Source of the DNA: Marivirga atlantica
Lineage (GTDB): Bacteria > Bacteroidota > Bacteroidia > Cytophagales > Cyclobacteriaceae
Direction of reading: 5' to 3'
Assembly (NCBI RefSeq): GCF_016734805.1
Contig: NZ_JAERQG010000003.1
Coordinates: 372,001 to 436,000 of the forward strand
DNA length: 64,000 nucleotides
The notes below the pieces were generated by a model that had not been told where the DNA came from, searched no databases, and saw only the letters and a program-made list of their open reading frames with translations. Positions 1 to 9,060 of this stretch are shown here, piece by piece; positions within the stretch are counted from its first letter, which is position 1; every line of letters starts with the position of its first letter. Made by a program: the position numbers and the translations under genes.

Positions 1-2
1 TT

Positions 3-1496
3 TCTATTAAAGACTCACTAGCTCAGCGCCAGAAGGATCTTGAAAACCTAAGGCAGCATAGCTACCGAGAAAATATAGAAAACCTTCAAACTGAAATTAA
101 TGAGGTTAATTCGGAATATGTTTCAGTAAAAACCAAGCAGGAACAGTTTGCTGAAATGCTTTCCAGCGCAGCCAATAAGCGCGAAGATCTGGAGAGTAAA
201 AGAGAGCAACTTACCGAAGAGATTGAAGCAATAAAACCTGAATCAAAAGAGAAAAGTGGCCGACTTCAGGAAATAGAAAGCAGACTAGATATCATCCGTG
301 AGGATTTAGAAAGTCATGATGAACTGCTCAATCAAAAATCCACCGTCTTCAACCAGGAAAATATAGAATTTCATCAGCAGGAAAACAGGGTTAATAGCCT
401 GGAAAATGAAATTACTTATAAACAAAATGCTTTCGACAGCAGCAAAGAGCGCTTAGAGAAAAATCAGTCTGAGCTTAAAAAGAATGAGGAAGATATCAAA
501 AACCTCATTGACACCGCAGAAACCAATGATGATGAATTATTGGGCATGTACGATGAGAAAGAACAGATTGAGCTGGGGGTAAACGAAGTAGAGAAATCAT
601 ATTACGCTGCCCGTGGTGAGATTGATGAGGTTGAAAAAGAAAGTAGAAACATCCAGCGAAACAGAGAACAAGTTGATGAATTAGTACTGGAGCTTCAGAA
701 TAAACTAAACGAAACCAAGCTTTCTCTGAACAGTGTAAAAGAGCGTTTATCAGTTGAGTTCAATATTGATCTCGACAAAATAATGGCAGCCGAAGAGGAT
801 GATCAGGATGAAGTAGACCACAGTGACGTTGACACGCTTAGAGAAGAAGTAAGCAAGCTTAAAGAAAGAATGGATCGCATTGGTCCTATTAACCCGATGG
901 CTATGGAAGCTTATGAGGAAATAAAAGAGCGTAACGATTTCATTATTGAGCAGCGTGAAGATTTAAGAAAAGCCAAAGAGTCATTACTAAATACCATCAC
1001 AGAGATTGATGAAGTAGCAAGAGTGAGCTTCCTGGAAGCTTATGCTAAAATCAAGGAAAACTTCATGAAGGTTTTCCGAACCCTTTTCACCGAAGAAGAT
1101 GAATGCGATCTGCAATTGTCAGATCCTGACAACCCTTTGGAGTCAAAGATCGAGATCATGGCTAAGCCTAAGGGCAAAAGGCCATTGACAATCAATCAGC
1201 TTTCAGGTGGGGAAAAAACACTAACGGCAACCTCTCTCCTATTTGCCATTTACTTATTAAAGCCTGCTCCTTTCTGTATTTTTGACGAGGTAGATGCGCC
1301 ATTGGATGATGCTAATATTGATAAGTTCAATAATATTATCCGTGAATTCTCAAATGAATCACAATTTATCATAGTAACGCATAACAAGAGAACCATGTCT
1401 TCTACAGATGTGATTTATGGTGTTACCATGGTAGAGCAAGGTGTTTCGCGTGTAGTGCCGGTAGATTTAAGAGAGTTAGAGGATATGGTGGAGTAA
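3..1496 (+). CDS. smc: Chromosome segregation protein SMC, C-terminal part
   Basis: C-terminal portion of the SMC ATPase that organises and separates chromosomes. The reading frame is open from the left edge of the window, so the true start lies outside; the first internal ATG at 156 is not the start. Roughly the first 300 visible residues are charged coiled coil rich in Glu, Lys, Gln and Leu. The ATPase head half follows: the ABC signature LSGGEK near base 1203, the Walker B run FCIFDEVDAP near 1275, and a VTHNKRTM switch-histidine motif near 1375. The Walker A half and the hinge must lie upstream. SMC is distinguished from RecN or SbcC by this signature and the DEVDAPLDD sequence. Confident. 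Confidence 0.95.
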   Translation, partial: SIKDSLAQRQKDLENLRQHSYRENIENLQTEINEVNSEYVSVKTKQEQFAEMLSSAANKREDLESKREQLTEEIEAIKPESKEKSGRLQEIESRLDIIREDLESHDELLNQKSTVFNQENIEFHQQENRVNSLENEITYKQNAFDSSKERLEKNQSELKKNEEDIKNLIDTAETNDDELLGMYDEKEQIELGVNEVEKSYYAARGEIDEVEKESRNIQRNREQVDELVLELQNKLNETKLSLNSVKERLSVEFNIDLDKIMAAEEDDQDEVDHSDVDTLREEVSKLKERMDRIGPINPMAMEAYEEIKERNDFIIEQREDLRKAKESLLNTITEIDEVARVSFLEAYAKIKENFMKVFRTLFTEEDECDLQLSDPDNPLESKIEIMAKPKGKRPLTINQLSGGEKTLTATSLLFAIYLLKPAPFCIFDEVDAPLDDANIDKFNNIIREFSNESQFIIVTHNKRTMSSTDVIYGVTMVEQGVSRVVPVDLRELEDMVE

Positions 1497-1632
1497 AACA
1501 AGCTCTCTTTAACTTATTCCCGTCTGATTTCATAATCTACACCCCAACCAAACACCTTTAAACCACTAAATTACAAGCCAGTACATTCAAACAACTTTTG
1601 AAATCCATAGTTTTTTATTAAATTCTTAAATT

Positions 1633-2055
1633 ATGGAAGATTCAACTATTATTTATGAAAAAGATCACGCCAAAGTAACTTATTATCCTACAAAACAGAT
1701 GATCGGTGTTAAATGGGATGGTAATGTGTCGGTAGATCAATATAGAGAAACTTTTATGTCGGCACTGGAACATGCCAAGAAAGGCTTTCCAGTCAAACGT
1801 TTTTATTCAGATACCAGAGAGCAAGGTGTAGTAGGGCCTGAAAATAGAAAGTGGTTTGAAAACGAAATGCTTCCAAAAGCCATTGAAGCAGGTTTAGAAA
1901 GAGCTGGAGCTATTAGCAGTGCCAATGTATTCAAAAGGTATTATTTAAATATGCTCCTTAAATCTGTGGGTAAGTTTAACCTGCCTTTCAAGCTATGCGG
2001 TTCTGAAGAAGAAGTAGTAGAATTTTTGATGAAAGATGAGAAAGTGACTAACTAA
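1633..2055 (+). CDS. STAS/SpoIIAA-like domain protein
   Basis: Small cytosolic protein of 140 residues with no signal peptide or membrane segment. The pattern of an N-terminal beta-strand pair (IIYEKDHAKVTYYPTKQMI), a YRETFMSALEHAKK helix and a later strand with RFYSDTREQGVV resembles the STAS-like (SpoIIAA-like) single-domain proteins that are common in Bacteroidota, often next to signalling genes. The family has no established reaction; a role in protein-protein signalling is inferred from the fold only. It stands alone: smc ends 136 bases upstream on the same strand and the next gene is convergent, ending only 4 bases away. Confidence 0.5.
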   Translation: MEDSTIIYEKDHAKVTYYPTKQMIGVKWDGNVSVDQYRETFMSALEHAKKGFPVKRFYSDTREQGVVGPENRKWFENEMLPKAIEAGLERAGAISSANVFKRYYLNMLLKSVGKFNLPFKLCGSEEEVVEFLMKDEKVTN

Positions 2056-2059
2056 TAGT

Positions 2060-2620
2060 TCATTTTGAAAATTGAATACCAAGCCTGATTTGCAAATTAT
2101 AAGTTAAAGCATAATCTGTAAATAGGCTTGTTCCATATATTGATTTTGCTGCGCCAACACCGCCAAAAACTTCAAAGAATAAAATATCATTGAGTTGTTG
2201 TTTTAGCCCTGCCTCAAAGAGTAAATTAATATATGATTCAGTTTTGTACTGCCTCGTATATTTTAATTCAAGTGTATTTATTTCATTAAATAAATGTGTA
2301 GCAATATAAACCCCATTGTTCTTTTGATTAGATTTTGACAGACCTAATAAGTATTTTCTTAATGACAGTCCTATTTCAGAGTTCAGTAAAAAAATCAACT
2401 CATTTTCCTTAAAAAGATTTACGAATTGATAGCTATATCCATAATCATATCTCAATAGAAGTGTTGAGGTAAGTCTTTGCTCATAAAACAGGCTTGTATT
2501 TAAAATACCTTGTTGAAATCCTCTAATACCATCTTCAAGCTGAATTTCATTCTTCTGAGAAAAACTCATTAAAGAAATCTCGATTAATAAAACTGTAAAT
2601 AATAACTTTTTGATAAGCAC
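2060..2620 (-). CDS. Exported protein of unknown function, outer-membrane-like
   Basis: Not recognised. The start is uncertain because both candidates are GTG (2638 or 2620); the one at 2620 gives a compact signal peptide starting MLIKKLLFTVLL and ending near MSFSQ, so it is preferred. The mature part, about 160 residues, alternates polar and aromatic residues (LLLRYDYGYSYQFV, LRKYLLGLS, LQIRLGIQF) and ends in a strand-like LGIQFSK, which fits a small outer-membrane beta-barrel. It lies 48-69 bases downstream of the PD40 lipoprotein gene on the same strand, so the two may be cotranscribed. No catalytic motif is visible. Confidence 0.45.
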   Translation of the reverse strand: MLIKKLLFTVLLIEISLMSFSQKNEIQLEDGIRGFQQGILNTSLFYEQRLTSTLLLRYDYGYSYQFVNLFKENELIFLLNSEIGLSLRKYLLGLSKSNQKNNGVYIATHLFNEINTLELKYTRQYKTESYINLLFEAGLKQQLNDILFFEVFGGVGAAKSIYGTSLFTDYALTYNLQIRLGIQFSK

Positions 2621-2688
2621 TGATATTTGGAAACTCACCCCTATTTTCGAAATGCAATATTACACAATTCGGTGTAAATAAAATCAGG

Positions 2689-3540
2689 CTAGTGTGTTAT
2701 TCGTGGATCACCATCAAAGACTTCATTAGTTGTAAGTCTTTTAGTTGCCTTACTTTGTAAATCATAACTGTAGAGCTCCCAATTTCCATCTTTATTACTT
2801 CCATAATAAATGCTTTCACCATCACTCGACCAGCGTGCTATTAATTCCCAATCCGGAGAATTGGTGATATTCTCAAGCGAACGGGAAGCTAAATCCATTA
2901 CATATATTTCCTGATTGTTATTTCCATCTTTATCAGAGGTAAATAATATCCTTTTCCCATCAGGAGAAACATCTGGTGCTTCTTCATTATATTTTGATTG
3001 GGTTAGATTTATCAACCCACTTCCATCAATATTTACAGAGTAAATATCACTCTGTTTCTTGTTGTTATATGAAAATGCAATCTTATTTCCATTCGGATAC
3101 CAAACTGGTTTATAGGCTACGCCACCTAATGAGTCAGTAAGATTAATTTTAATAGCTCCTATCGAATCGGCAATGAATACATTACCGTCACAAGCATATA
3201 ATTGATCATCATTAATGGTATTATAAATAACGTTTTTGTCATCAAGCATGCAGTTTTGAGGATGAGGGATAAACTGCTCTTTTCCGGTAAAAGGATCGAG
3301 TGAAACTCTTACGATGGTATTTTCAATCTGGCGCAAAAAGGTAATATTACCATTTCTCTTAATAGTTGGAGCCCATTCTTCCGTTGAATCTGATGTTAAT
3401 GCCTTTTGGCTACTTCCATCAGCATTCATAAGGAATATATCAGAGTTTCCATTTCGGCTTGAACTAAATACAATTCTGTCTTTAGAAGAATTACAGGAAC
3501 AAATAAGAAGGGCCAAAAGGAATATGTACAATAAGCGCAT
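2689..3540 (-). CDS. TolB/PD40-type beta-propeller lipoprotein
   Basis: 283-residue lipoprotein. The first 16 residues end in a lipobox, LLICSC, so the protein should be lipid-anchored. The body consists of repeated PD40 (TolB-type) blades with the signatures SSRNGNSDIFLMNADGS, SYNNKKQSDIYSVNIDGS, TSDKDGNNNQEIYVMDL and GSNKDGNWELYSYDL, about 40 residues apart; they fold as part of a beta-propeller. Such proteins in Bacteroidota are annotated as WD40-like/TolB-like and probably bind protein or glycan partners. It is not TolB itself: the N-terminal TolB domain is missing and no tol-pal genes are near. The small exported gene follows downstream on the same strand. Confidence 0.75.
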   Translation of the reverse strand: MRLLYIFLLALLICSCNSSKDRIVFSSSRNGNSDIFLMNADGSSQKALTSDSTEEWAPTIKRNGNITFLRQIENTIVRVSLDPFTGKEQFIPHPQNCMLDDKNVIYNTINDDQLYACDGNVFIADSIGAIKINLTDSLGGVAYKPVWYPNGNKIAFSYNNKKQSDIYSVNIDGSGLINLTQSKYNEEAPDVSPDGKRILFTSDKDGNNNQEIYVMDLASRSLENITNSPDWELIARWSSDGESIYYGSNKDGNWELYSYDLQSKATKRLTTNEVFDGDPRITH

Positions 3541-3696
3541 GGAAATCAGATTTAATTTTTCTTAATCTAAGTTTTTAATTCATGATTGCCAACCCAACAC
3601 TTTTTGTGAGAAAAAATTGACCTCTTTAAAACTATTTCTAACCAGCCATCATCTTAGTACTGAAAGCAAAAATAATTTCTGAGTAAATTGAACTTG

Positions 3697-4326
3697 ATGT
3701 ACCAAGATTTTATCCAGACAGAAGAAGAAAACCTTATTGAAGAGGCACAACACGGCAACAGTTTGGCTGCCGGTAGGCTGGTGCAACTTTGGTACGAAAG
3801 GATTTACAATTATGCCTATAAGTTTTTAGGCAGTAAAGAACTGGCTTCTGAAGTAAGTCAGAAAACCTTTATAGCAGTTTACAAGAATATTGGGAGTTTG
3901 CAGGACAGGTCTAAATTCAAATCGTGGATTTACACCATTGTGGCAAACAAATGCAAGGAAGAACACCGGAAGAAAAAGAGGTGGAGCATATTAAGTTTTG
4001 ATCAGATACTACCTAATAACAAGGAGGTAGAAGCTGAATCGCCAGCTTGGGAAGTTTCCAAACCATTGGATACCAACCCGGAAAAGCACTATATGCAAAG
4101 CGAATTGGGAGACATTATTAGAAAATGTATGTCAAAACTTCCTGCTGAGCAAAGAGAAGTATTAATTATGAAAGAATACGAAGGGTTAAAGTTTAGAGAA
4201 ATAGCAGATGTGCTTCAGATATCTGAAAACACAGCAAAATCCAGATTGTATTATGCACTGGATGCCATGCGAAAGATTTTGAATAAAGAAAATATTAATA
4301 AAGAAACGGTGAGTTATGAATATTGA
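3697..4326 (+). CDS. RNA polymerase ECF-type sigma-70 factor
   Basis: ECF sigma factor of 209 residues that would direct RNA polymerase to a small regulon. Sigma region 2 is visible at about residues 20-90 (YNYAYKFLGSKELASEVSQKTFIAVYKNI, then the helix FKSWIYTIVANKC) and region 4 at about 140-195 (MSKLPAEQREVLIMKEYEGLKFREIADVLQISENTAKSRLYYAL in separate pieces), a helix-turn-helix that reads the -35 element. ATG 3697 is preferred over an in-frame TTG at 3688. Its last 11 bases overlap the start of the next gene, an anti-sigma-like membrane protein, the usual pairing. The third gene, a secreted protein, completes the operon up to the terminator at 6441. Confidence 0.93.
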   Translation: MYQDFIQTEEENLIEEAQHGNSLAAGRLVQLWYERIYNYAYKFLGSKELASEVSQKTFIAVYKNIGSLQDRSKFKSWIYTIVANKCKEEHRKKKRWSILSFDQILPNNKEVEAESPAWEVSKPLDTNPEKHYMQSELGDIIRKCMSKLPAEQREVLIMKEYEGLKFREIADVLQISENTAKSRLYYALDAMRKILNKENINKETVSYEY

Positions 4327-5101
4327 ATCGAATAACGAATCAGCAAAGGAAAGAATGATGGCTTATCTATATGATGAGCTATCAGGTGCGGAAAAGAAGG
4401 CTTTTGAAAAGGAGCTCGAAAATAATCAGGCTCTCAGAAATGAGGTTGAAGCATTTAAGGATACACGTAGCCTGCTGGGAAAGGCTGGAAATGAATCGGT
4501 TACTCCTCCTCCATTTTTTCAGCTGATGGATGAACGTAAGCAATCATCAGGTAATAATGCTTTCAAATGGGTAGGAAGCATAGCAGCCAGTTTACTAATA
4601 CTCCTTTTTGCAGCAAAGTTGAGTGGATTGAGTGTAAAGATAGAAAACGGTAATACCTCAATTGCTTTCAATAGTAGCGCTGACTTAAACGGTAGTTACA
4701 TTCCAAAAGCCGAAGTAAATCAGATGATTGAAACATCTCTGGTAGCCTATGATCAAAAAATTAATCAGCAGCTGGATAACAGGGATCAGAAACAAGAGCA
4801 TATGCTTAACGCACAGTTTGCAGAAAATAGAACAGCAATGGCCAACTCATTGAATAAAATAGAAAAGAAAAATGAGCAACTCATGGCTAACTATTGGCAA
4901 AAAAATACATCACAGCAAAAACAATATATGACATCACTCATGGGCGATTTCACCAATTATGTTGAACAGAGAAGAAGTGAAGACATGCAGTATTTAATTG
5001 CTAAAATCAATCTGCTGGAAACCGATACAGATTTGTTGGAGCTTGAAACCAACCAGCTTAAAAGTAGCTATGCAGTAAATAATACGGAAGACGCATATTA
5101 A
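4316..5101 (+). CDS. Putative anti-sigma factor, single-pass membrane protein
   Basis: 261 residues; likely holds the upstream ECF sigma factor at the membrane until a signal arrives. The N-terminal cytosolic part (AYLYDELSGAEKKAFEKEL, residues about 16-34) has the negatively charged helical look of anti-sigma N-domains but lacks the HxxxCxxC zinc motif, so it would be a non-zinc type. A single transmembrane segment lies at about residues 84-104 (GSIAASLLILLFAAKLSG). The periplasmic part is mostly coiled coil, Gln/Asn rich. The 11-base overlap with the sigma gene suggests translational coupling. The function rests on position and topology, not on a recognised family signature. Confidence 0.7.
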   Translation: MNIESNNESAKERMMAYLYDELSGAEKKAFEKELENNQALRNEVEAFKDTRSLLGKAGNESVTPPPFFQLMDERKQSSGNNAFKWVGSIAASLLILLFAAKLSGLSVKIENGNTSIAFNSSADLNGSYIPKAEVNQMIETSLVAYDQKINQQLDNRDQKQEHMLNAQFAENRTAMANSLNKIEKKNEQLMANYWQKNTSQQKQYMTSLMGDFTNYVEQRRSEDMQYLIAKINLLETDTDLLELETNQLKSSYAVNNTEDAY

Positions 5102-5130
5102 TTAGTTAAAAACCGATAAATAGAAATAAG

Positions 5131-6417
5131 ATGATAAAGTATAAATTTTTAATAGGCTTGCTGCTCATAGTGAGCATGGCAAGTGCACAAAATTTTGATC
5201 AGAACAAAATGAACAGAGACCTTGAAGTGGCTCGAACCGTGCTCAACTCTCTGGTAAACAAGAGTGGAGTTAATTGGGTGAGCAACGACAATAAAGGCCG
5301 ATACATTGAGGGCTATGGAGTTATTCTAAACATGCCTCCTCACAATTTAATATTTGGTAATTTTGATTTTCCAGTAGAAGATTTTGACTTTCATTTTGAT
5401 AATGAAGATTTTGAGTTCGAATTTGAAGATGAGTTTGATAACAATGCAGAAATAATTATTGCAGATGGAAAAAGACTTGAAGATGAGGCTGAAAGGGTAC
5501 AAAAAGAAGCTGAAGATATACAGAAGGATGCTGAAAGGTTGCAACGCAATGCTGAAAGACAGCAGGAATTAGCACAGCGTCAACAAGAACTTGTTGCGCG
5601 AGCTCAGGAAATAGCCAATAAAACTGTAAGGGTGCTTAGGTTAGACAGCATGCAAATAAAAAGCGAGGAAAAAAGACTAGCCGCTATGAAAACTTTCCTT
5701 GTTGATTATGCTCATCTCATTGGCCAACTTCAGCCTGAAGAGAAAATTCTTATTACAGATAAGAGTGCTCATATGGTTGAATTTACCAACTCTTTTGGAG
5801 TAGACGCGCTTAAAAACAGTAGACTTTCTGCAGAGATAGCGGTAAAAGATGTGCAAGCATTACAAAGTGGAAAAATCAGCAGAGAGCAAGCCTTGGAAAG
5901 AATTAAAATAAATAGAAATGAAAAAGAATCTAAAAAGGTGTATAAGGATCTGGAGCTTTTCAAAAGTATTATTGACAGGCTGTATAGTAGAGATTTAGCC
6001 GAAACCTACTATTCATATGGTAACATAGAGTTTGAGAAATTAGATGGTTTGGGCGCTATGTTCTTTATGAATACTGTATCGTCTCTAAAGCAATCAGATG
6101 GCATGTGGAAGATACCTACACAAGACAAAGGCGGATTGAATCAGGAAGCTAGAGATGAATTGGTTAAATCGCTTTACCCTAAATTCGAACAGCAATTAAA
6201 AGAGAACCTGGTTGAATATGGCAGAACAGTTACAAGCCTAAATTCTGACGAGCGTATAATCTTCAATGCTAAAATCACAAAATGTGAAGGCTGTGGCATT
6301 CCTAAAAATGTAGAGCTAAGTATTAAAGCATCAGATCTTGCAGACTTCAATAGTGGAAAAATTAGCAAAGAACAGGCAATAAGCAGAATTAAAGTAACTC
6401 AAGGGGAAAAGCAGTAG
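5131..6417 (+). CDS. Secreted coiled-coil protein in sigma/anti-sigma operon, duplicated C-terminal module
   Basis: Unknown function. A signal peptide (residues 1-19, cleavage after SMASA) exports it. Residues about 75-105 are extremely acidic and aromatic (alternating Asp/Glu and Phe), followed by a long coiled coil at about 108-165 full of Glu, Arg and Gln. The C-terminal half holds two copies of a small module ending in SGKISREQALERIKI (residue 246) and SGKISKEQAISRIKV (residue 408), each preceded by a strand pair. A CEGCG pair of cysteines lies near residue 389. It is 29 bases after the anti-sigma gene and is followed by a strong terminator, so it is the third operon gene and may sense or carry the signal. 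Confidence 0.6.
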   Translation: MIKYKFLIGLLLIVSMASAQNFDQNKMNRDLEVARTVLNSLVNKSGVNWVSNDNKGRYIEGYGVILNMPPHNLIFGNFDFPVEDFDFHFDNEDFEFEFEDEFDNNAEIIIADGKRLEDEAERVQKEAEDIQKDAERLQRNAERQQELAQRQQELVARAQEIANKTVRVLRLDSMQIKSEEKRLAAMKTFLVDYAHLIGQLQPEEKILITDKSAHMVEFTNSFGVDALKNSRLSAEIAVKDVQALQSGKISREQALERIKINRNEKESKKVYKDLELFKSIIDRLYSRDLAETYYSYGNIEFEKLDGLGAMFFMNTVSSLKQSDGMWKIPTQDKGGLNQEARDELVKSLYPKFEQQLKENLVEYGRTVTSLNSDERIIFNAKITKCEGCGIPKNVELSIKASDLADFNSGKISKEQAISRIKVTQGEKQ

Positions 6418-6440
6418 TCAAATTGCTGTTAATCAAAAAA

Positions 6441-6470
6441 GCACCAAGTGTAAGGCTTGGTGCTTTTTTA
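6441..6470 (+). terminator. Rho-independent terminator after the sigma operon
   Basis: Perfect 8-bp stem GCACCAAG / CTTGGTGC with a 7-base loop, followed by TTTTTT. An A-run precedes it, so it may also work for the minus-strand small gene that ends at 6491. Confidence 0.9.
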
Positions 6471-6490
6471 TTAGTTATTGCTATAAATTA

Positions 6491-6649
6491 TCAGGAGGCA
6501 ATCAACACCATACAAAAAGCTATAATGCTCAGCCAGAATTTATAGCCGACCAATGCAGGAATGGCTACAATTCCTAATTCCATAAATACTAAAATCAGCA
6601 CGATAACGATCGCTACAAGCTTAATTAAGTTCTTGGTTTTTCTGCTCAT
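6491..6649 (-). CDS. Small membrane protein, 52 residues
   Basis: An intact ATG-to-TGA frame encoding 52 residues. It begins with a basic stretch (MSRKTKNLIK) and continues with two hydrophobic segments, about residues 11-33 (VAIVIVLILVFMELGIVAIP) and 38-52 (FWLSIIAFCMVLIAS), a positive-inside two-helix pattern. It fills an otherwise gene-free interval and its composition is clearly non-random for the strand. The function is unknown; small hydrophobic proteins of this kind exist in many Bacteroidota but I cannot name a family. The terminator at 6441 lies just past its stop codon. Confidence 0.55.
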   Translation of the reverse strand: MSRKTKNLIKLVAIVIVLILVFMELGIVAIPALVGYKFWLSIIAFCMVLIAS

Positions 6650-6836
6650 AATTCAAAGTTTGGTTAATATTTTAAAGTAAGTCTAACAAATCCTCAATCT
6701 AAATTGATCTAGCTTTTCATTAGTACTTTTAATACTATACTTCAACAAAAGATTAAAGGCCTCTCTGTAAATATAAAATTCTCTTTTTACATTCCTGTGC
6801 CTATTCCTTAATTTATGTAAATTCGCTTTTAGTTAT

Positions 6837-7787
6837 ATGGCACATATTGGCAGCAGCATTTCAGAGGCAAAAGAGATTTTAGATAGAGGTGAATTAATAG
6901 GTCTTCCTACAGAAACGGTGTATGGTTTAGCAGGAAATGCCTTAAACCCTGCATCGGTAAGTAAAATTTTTCAGGTAAAGAACAGACCTCAGTTTGATCC
7001 ACTCATTTTACATTGTTCATCAATTGAGCAAGTTAAAGAATTGGTTTCCGAGTTCCCTGATAAGGCACTAAAGTTAGCTGAAGAATTTTGGCCGGGACCA
7101 CTTACCTTACTTCTACCAAGAAAAAAAGAGGTTATACCTGATATTACCTGTTCAGGTCTACCAAGAGCAGCTTTCAGAATCCCTAAGCATAAAATTGCCA
7201 GAAAATTATTAGAAAAGCTTGACTATCCATTAGCAGCACCCAGCGCCAATCCATTTGGGTATATAAGCCCTACTTCAGCTATGCATGTAAATAATCAACT
7301 GGGTGATAAAATAGAGTACGTACTGGATGGAAAGGTAAGCAAAGTAGGGATAGAATCGACCATTGTTGGTTTTGAAGAGGAAAAGGCAATTGTTTACAGA
7401 CTAGGCGGTTTAGATGTTAACGCCATAGAAGCGGTTATTGGTGAGGTTGAAATAATGCCATATAGCAGCTCAAGTCCAGCCGCACCGGGGATGCTTAAAA
7501 GTCATTATGCGCCCAAAAAGACTATCCACTTAGGAGACGTTGATGACTTAATCAGAAAATATAAAGGAAAAAATATTGGCATATTATCTTTCCATAAAAA
7601 ATATGCTGGCGTTCCAAAAAGCTTCCAGTTAAGTAGTTCTCAAAATTTGGATGAGGCTGCACAGAACCTATTTTCCTATCTTCGTTTACTAGATGAGAGC
7701 GATGTTGACCTCATCATTACAGAACTGGTACCTAACGAGGGCCTCGGAAAAGCCATAAATGACAGATTAAAACGAGCTTCAGTTTAA
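6837..7787 (+). CDS. L-threonylcarbamoyladenylate synthase (Sua5/TsaC2 type)
   Basis: Makes threonylcarbamoyl-AMP from threonine, bicarbonate and ATP, the first step of the t6A37 tRNA modification. The 316-residue length matches the two-domain Sua5 form rather than the short TsaC/YrdC. The YrdC domain covers about residues 5-200, with the signatures LIGLPTETVYGLAGNA, KNRPQFDPLILH, FWPGPLTLLL, APSANPFGYISPTSA and ESTIVG. A linker with PAAPGMLKSHYAPKK leads into the smaller Sua5 domain (about 230-316). It is the probable first gene of a pair with pgk, 20 bases downstream. Cytosolic. Confidence 0.95.
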   Translation: MAHIGSSISEAKEILDRGELIGLPTETVYGLAGNALNPASVSKIFQVKNRPQFDPLILHCSSIEQVKELVSEFPDKALKLAEEFWPGPLTLLLPRKKEVIPDITCSGLPRAAFRIPKHKIARKLLEKLDYPLAAPSANPFGYISPTSAMHVNNQLGDKIEYVLDGKVSKVGIESTIVGFEEEKAIVYRLGGLDVNAIEAVIGEVEIMPYSSSSPAAPGMLKSHYAPKKTIHLGDVDDLIRKYKGKNIGILSFHKKYAGVPKSFQLSSSQNLDEAAQNLFSYLRLLDESDVDLIITELVPNEGLGKAINDRLKRASV

Positions 7788-7807
7788 ATAAGACTAAAAC
7801 CATAATT

Positions 7808-8995
7808 ATGAAAACAGTAGACAACTACTCATTTGAAAATAAAACAGCTTTAATAAGAGTTGATCTTAATGTTCCTTTAAATGATAAATTTGAAGTAACA
7901 GATCACACCAGAATTAATGCGACAGTAAAAACCATCAAGAAGATATTAAACGATGGTGGTAAAGCTGTTTTGATGTCTCACCTAGGTAGGCCAAAAAATG
8001 GACCTGAAAATAAATTCTCTTTGAGGCACGTGGTAGCTGATCTTGAAAAGGCATATGGAACAAAAGTACATTTCAGCGAAGAATCCACTGGGGCTGTTGC
8101 TGAGAAAAAAGCTTCTGAACTGAATAATGGTGAGGTATTGCTTTTAGAAAATGTAAGATTCCATGCAGGCGAAACCAAAGGAGATGAAGCTCTGGCGGAA
8201 GAATTTTCAAAGTTGGGTGATGTGTATGTAAATGATGCCTTTGGTACTGCTCACAGAGCACATTCATCAACTACAGTAGTAGCCAAATTCTTTGATGAAA
8301 AATTTGCTGGTTACGTAATGCAAGCTGAAATAGAGAATGCTAAAAAAGTATTAGAAAAATCAGACAAACCATTTACTGCCATAATGGGTGGTGCGAAAAT
8401 ATCTGATAAAATATTGATCATCGAAAAGCTACTCGATAAGGTTGATAATTTAATTATTGGCGGTGGTATGTCTTACACCTTCTTTAAAGCCATGGGTGGA
8501 AAAATTGGTTCTTCATTAGTAGAAGAAGACAAGTTGGATCTCGCCAAAGAGTTGATTCAAAAGGCTAAAGAAAAAGGCGTTGACTTGAAATTACCTATTG
8601 ACTCAATAGTTGCTGATGCTTTTGCCAATGATGCCAACACTAAAATAGCGCAGAATCACAGTATCGAAGATGGCTGGATGGGCTTGGACATTGGACCTGA
8701 AGCAACAGAAATTTTCAAGAATACGGTAGAGTCATCAAAAACCATTTTATGGAATGGACCTATGGGTGTTTTCGAAATGGAAGCATTTGCAACAGGCACT
8801 AAAGCTATTGCAGAAGCTGTTGTGAAGGCTACTAAAGGAGGTGCCTTCTCATTAATAGGTGGTGGTGATTCGGCCGCAGCAGTTAATACCCTCGGTTATG
8901 GCGATGAGGTAAGCTACGTTTCTACGGGAGGTGGCGCATTGCTCGAATACATGGAAGGAAAAACACTTCCTGGTGTGGCAGCCCTGGAGAATTAA
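7808..8995 (+). CDS. pgk: Phosphoglycerate kinase
   Basis: Glycolytic enzyme transferring the phosphate of 1,3-bisphosphoglycerate to ADP. Length 395 residues, normal for bacteria. Visible signatures are the N-terminal [11 protein letters not shown], the substrate-binding [34 protein letters not shown], the hinge [10 protein letters not shown], the nucleotide-side WNGPMGVFE and the glycine loop [12 protein letters not shown] near the C terminus. It starts 20 bases after the Sua5 gene and is followed by a clear terminator at 9013-9037, so the pair is probably one transcript. The first 55 residues follow the family norm, which supports the ATG at 7808. Confidence 0.98.
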   Translation: MKTVDNYSFENKTALIRVDLNVPLNDKFEVTDHTRINATVKTIKKILNDGGKAVLMSHLGRPKNGPENKFSLRHVVADLEKAYGTKVHFSEESTGAVAEKKASELNNGEVLLLENVRFHAGETKGDEALAEEFSKLGDVYVNDAFGTAHRAHSSTTVVAKFFDEKFAGYVMQAEIENAKKVLEKSDKPFTAIMGGAKISDKILIIEKLLDKVDNLIIGGGMSYTFFKAMGGKIGSSLVEEDKLDLAKELIQKAKEKGVDLKLPIDSIVADAFANDANTKIAQNHSIEDGWMGLDIGPEATEIFKNTVESSKTILWNGPMGVFEMEAFATGTKAIAEAVVKATKGGAFSLIGGGDSAAAVNTLGYGDEVSYVSTGGGALLEYMEGKTLPGVAALEN

Positions 8996-9012
8996 AAAAA
9001 CATAATAAATTT

Positions 9013-9037
9013 AAAGCAGGCAAAAGCCTGCTTTTTT
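9013..9037 (+). terminator. Rho-independent terminator after pgk
   Basis: GCAGGC / GCCTGC stem with an AAAA loop and a six-T tail. It closes the Sua5-pgk transcript 24 bases before the next start codon. Confidence 0.88.
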
Positions 9038-9060
9038 CATTTTAGCCTTTAACACAAACT

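Noticed and set aside
5347-5544. Minus-strand frame opposite the acidic run of the secreted protein
   Set aside because: It is a mirror of the Asp/Glu/Phe repeat of the real gene (gives Phe/Ile/Lys rich shadow) and has no other support.
5528-5548. GTTGCAACG palindrome as a further Zur site
   Set aside because: Only a short core inside coding sequence; lacks the central A and the outer bases shared by the two true sites.
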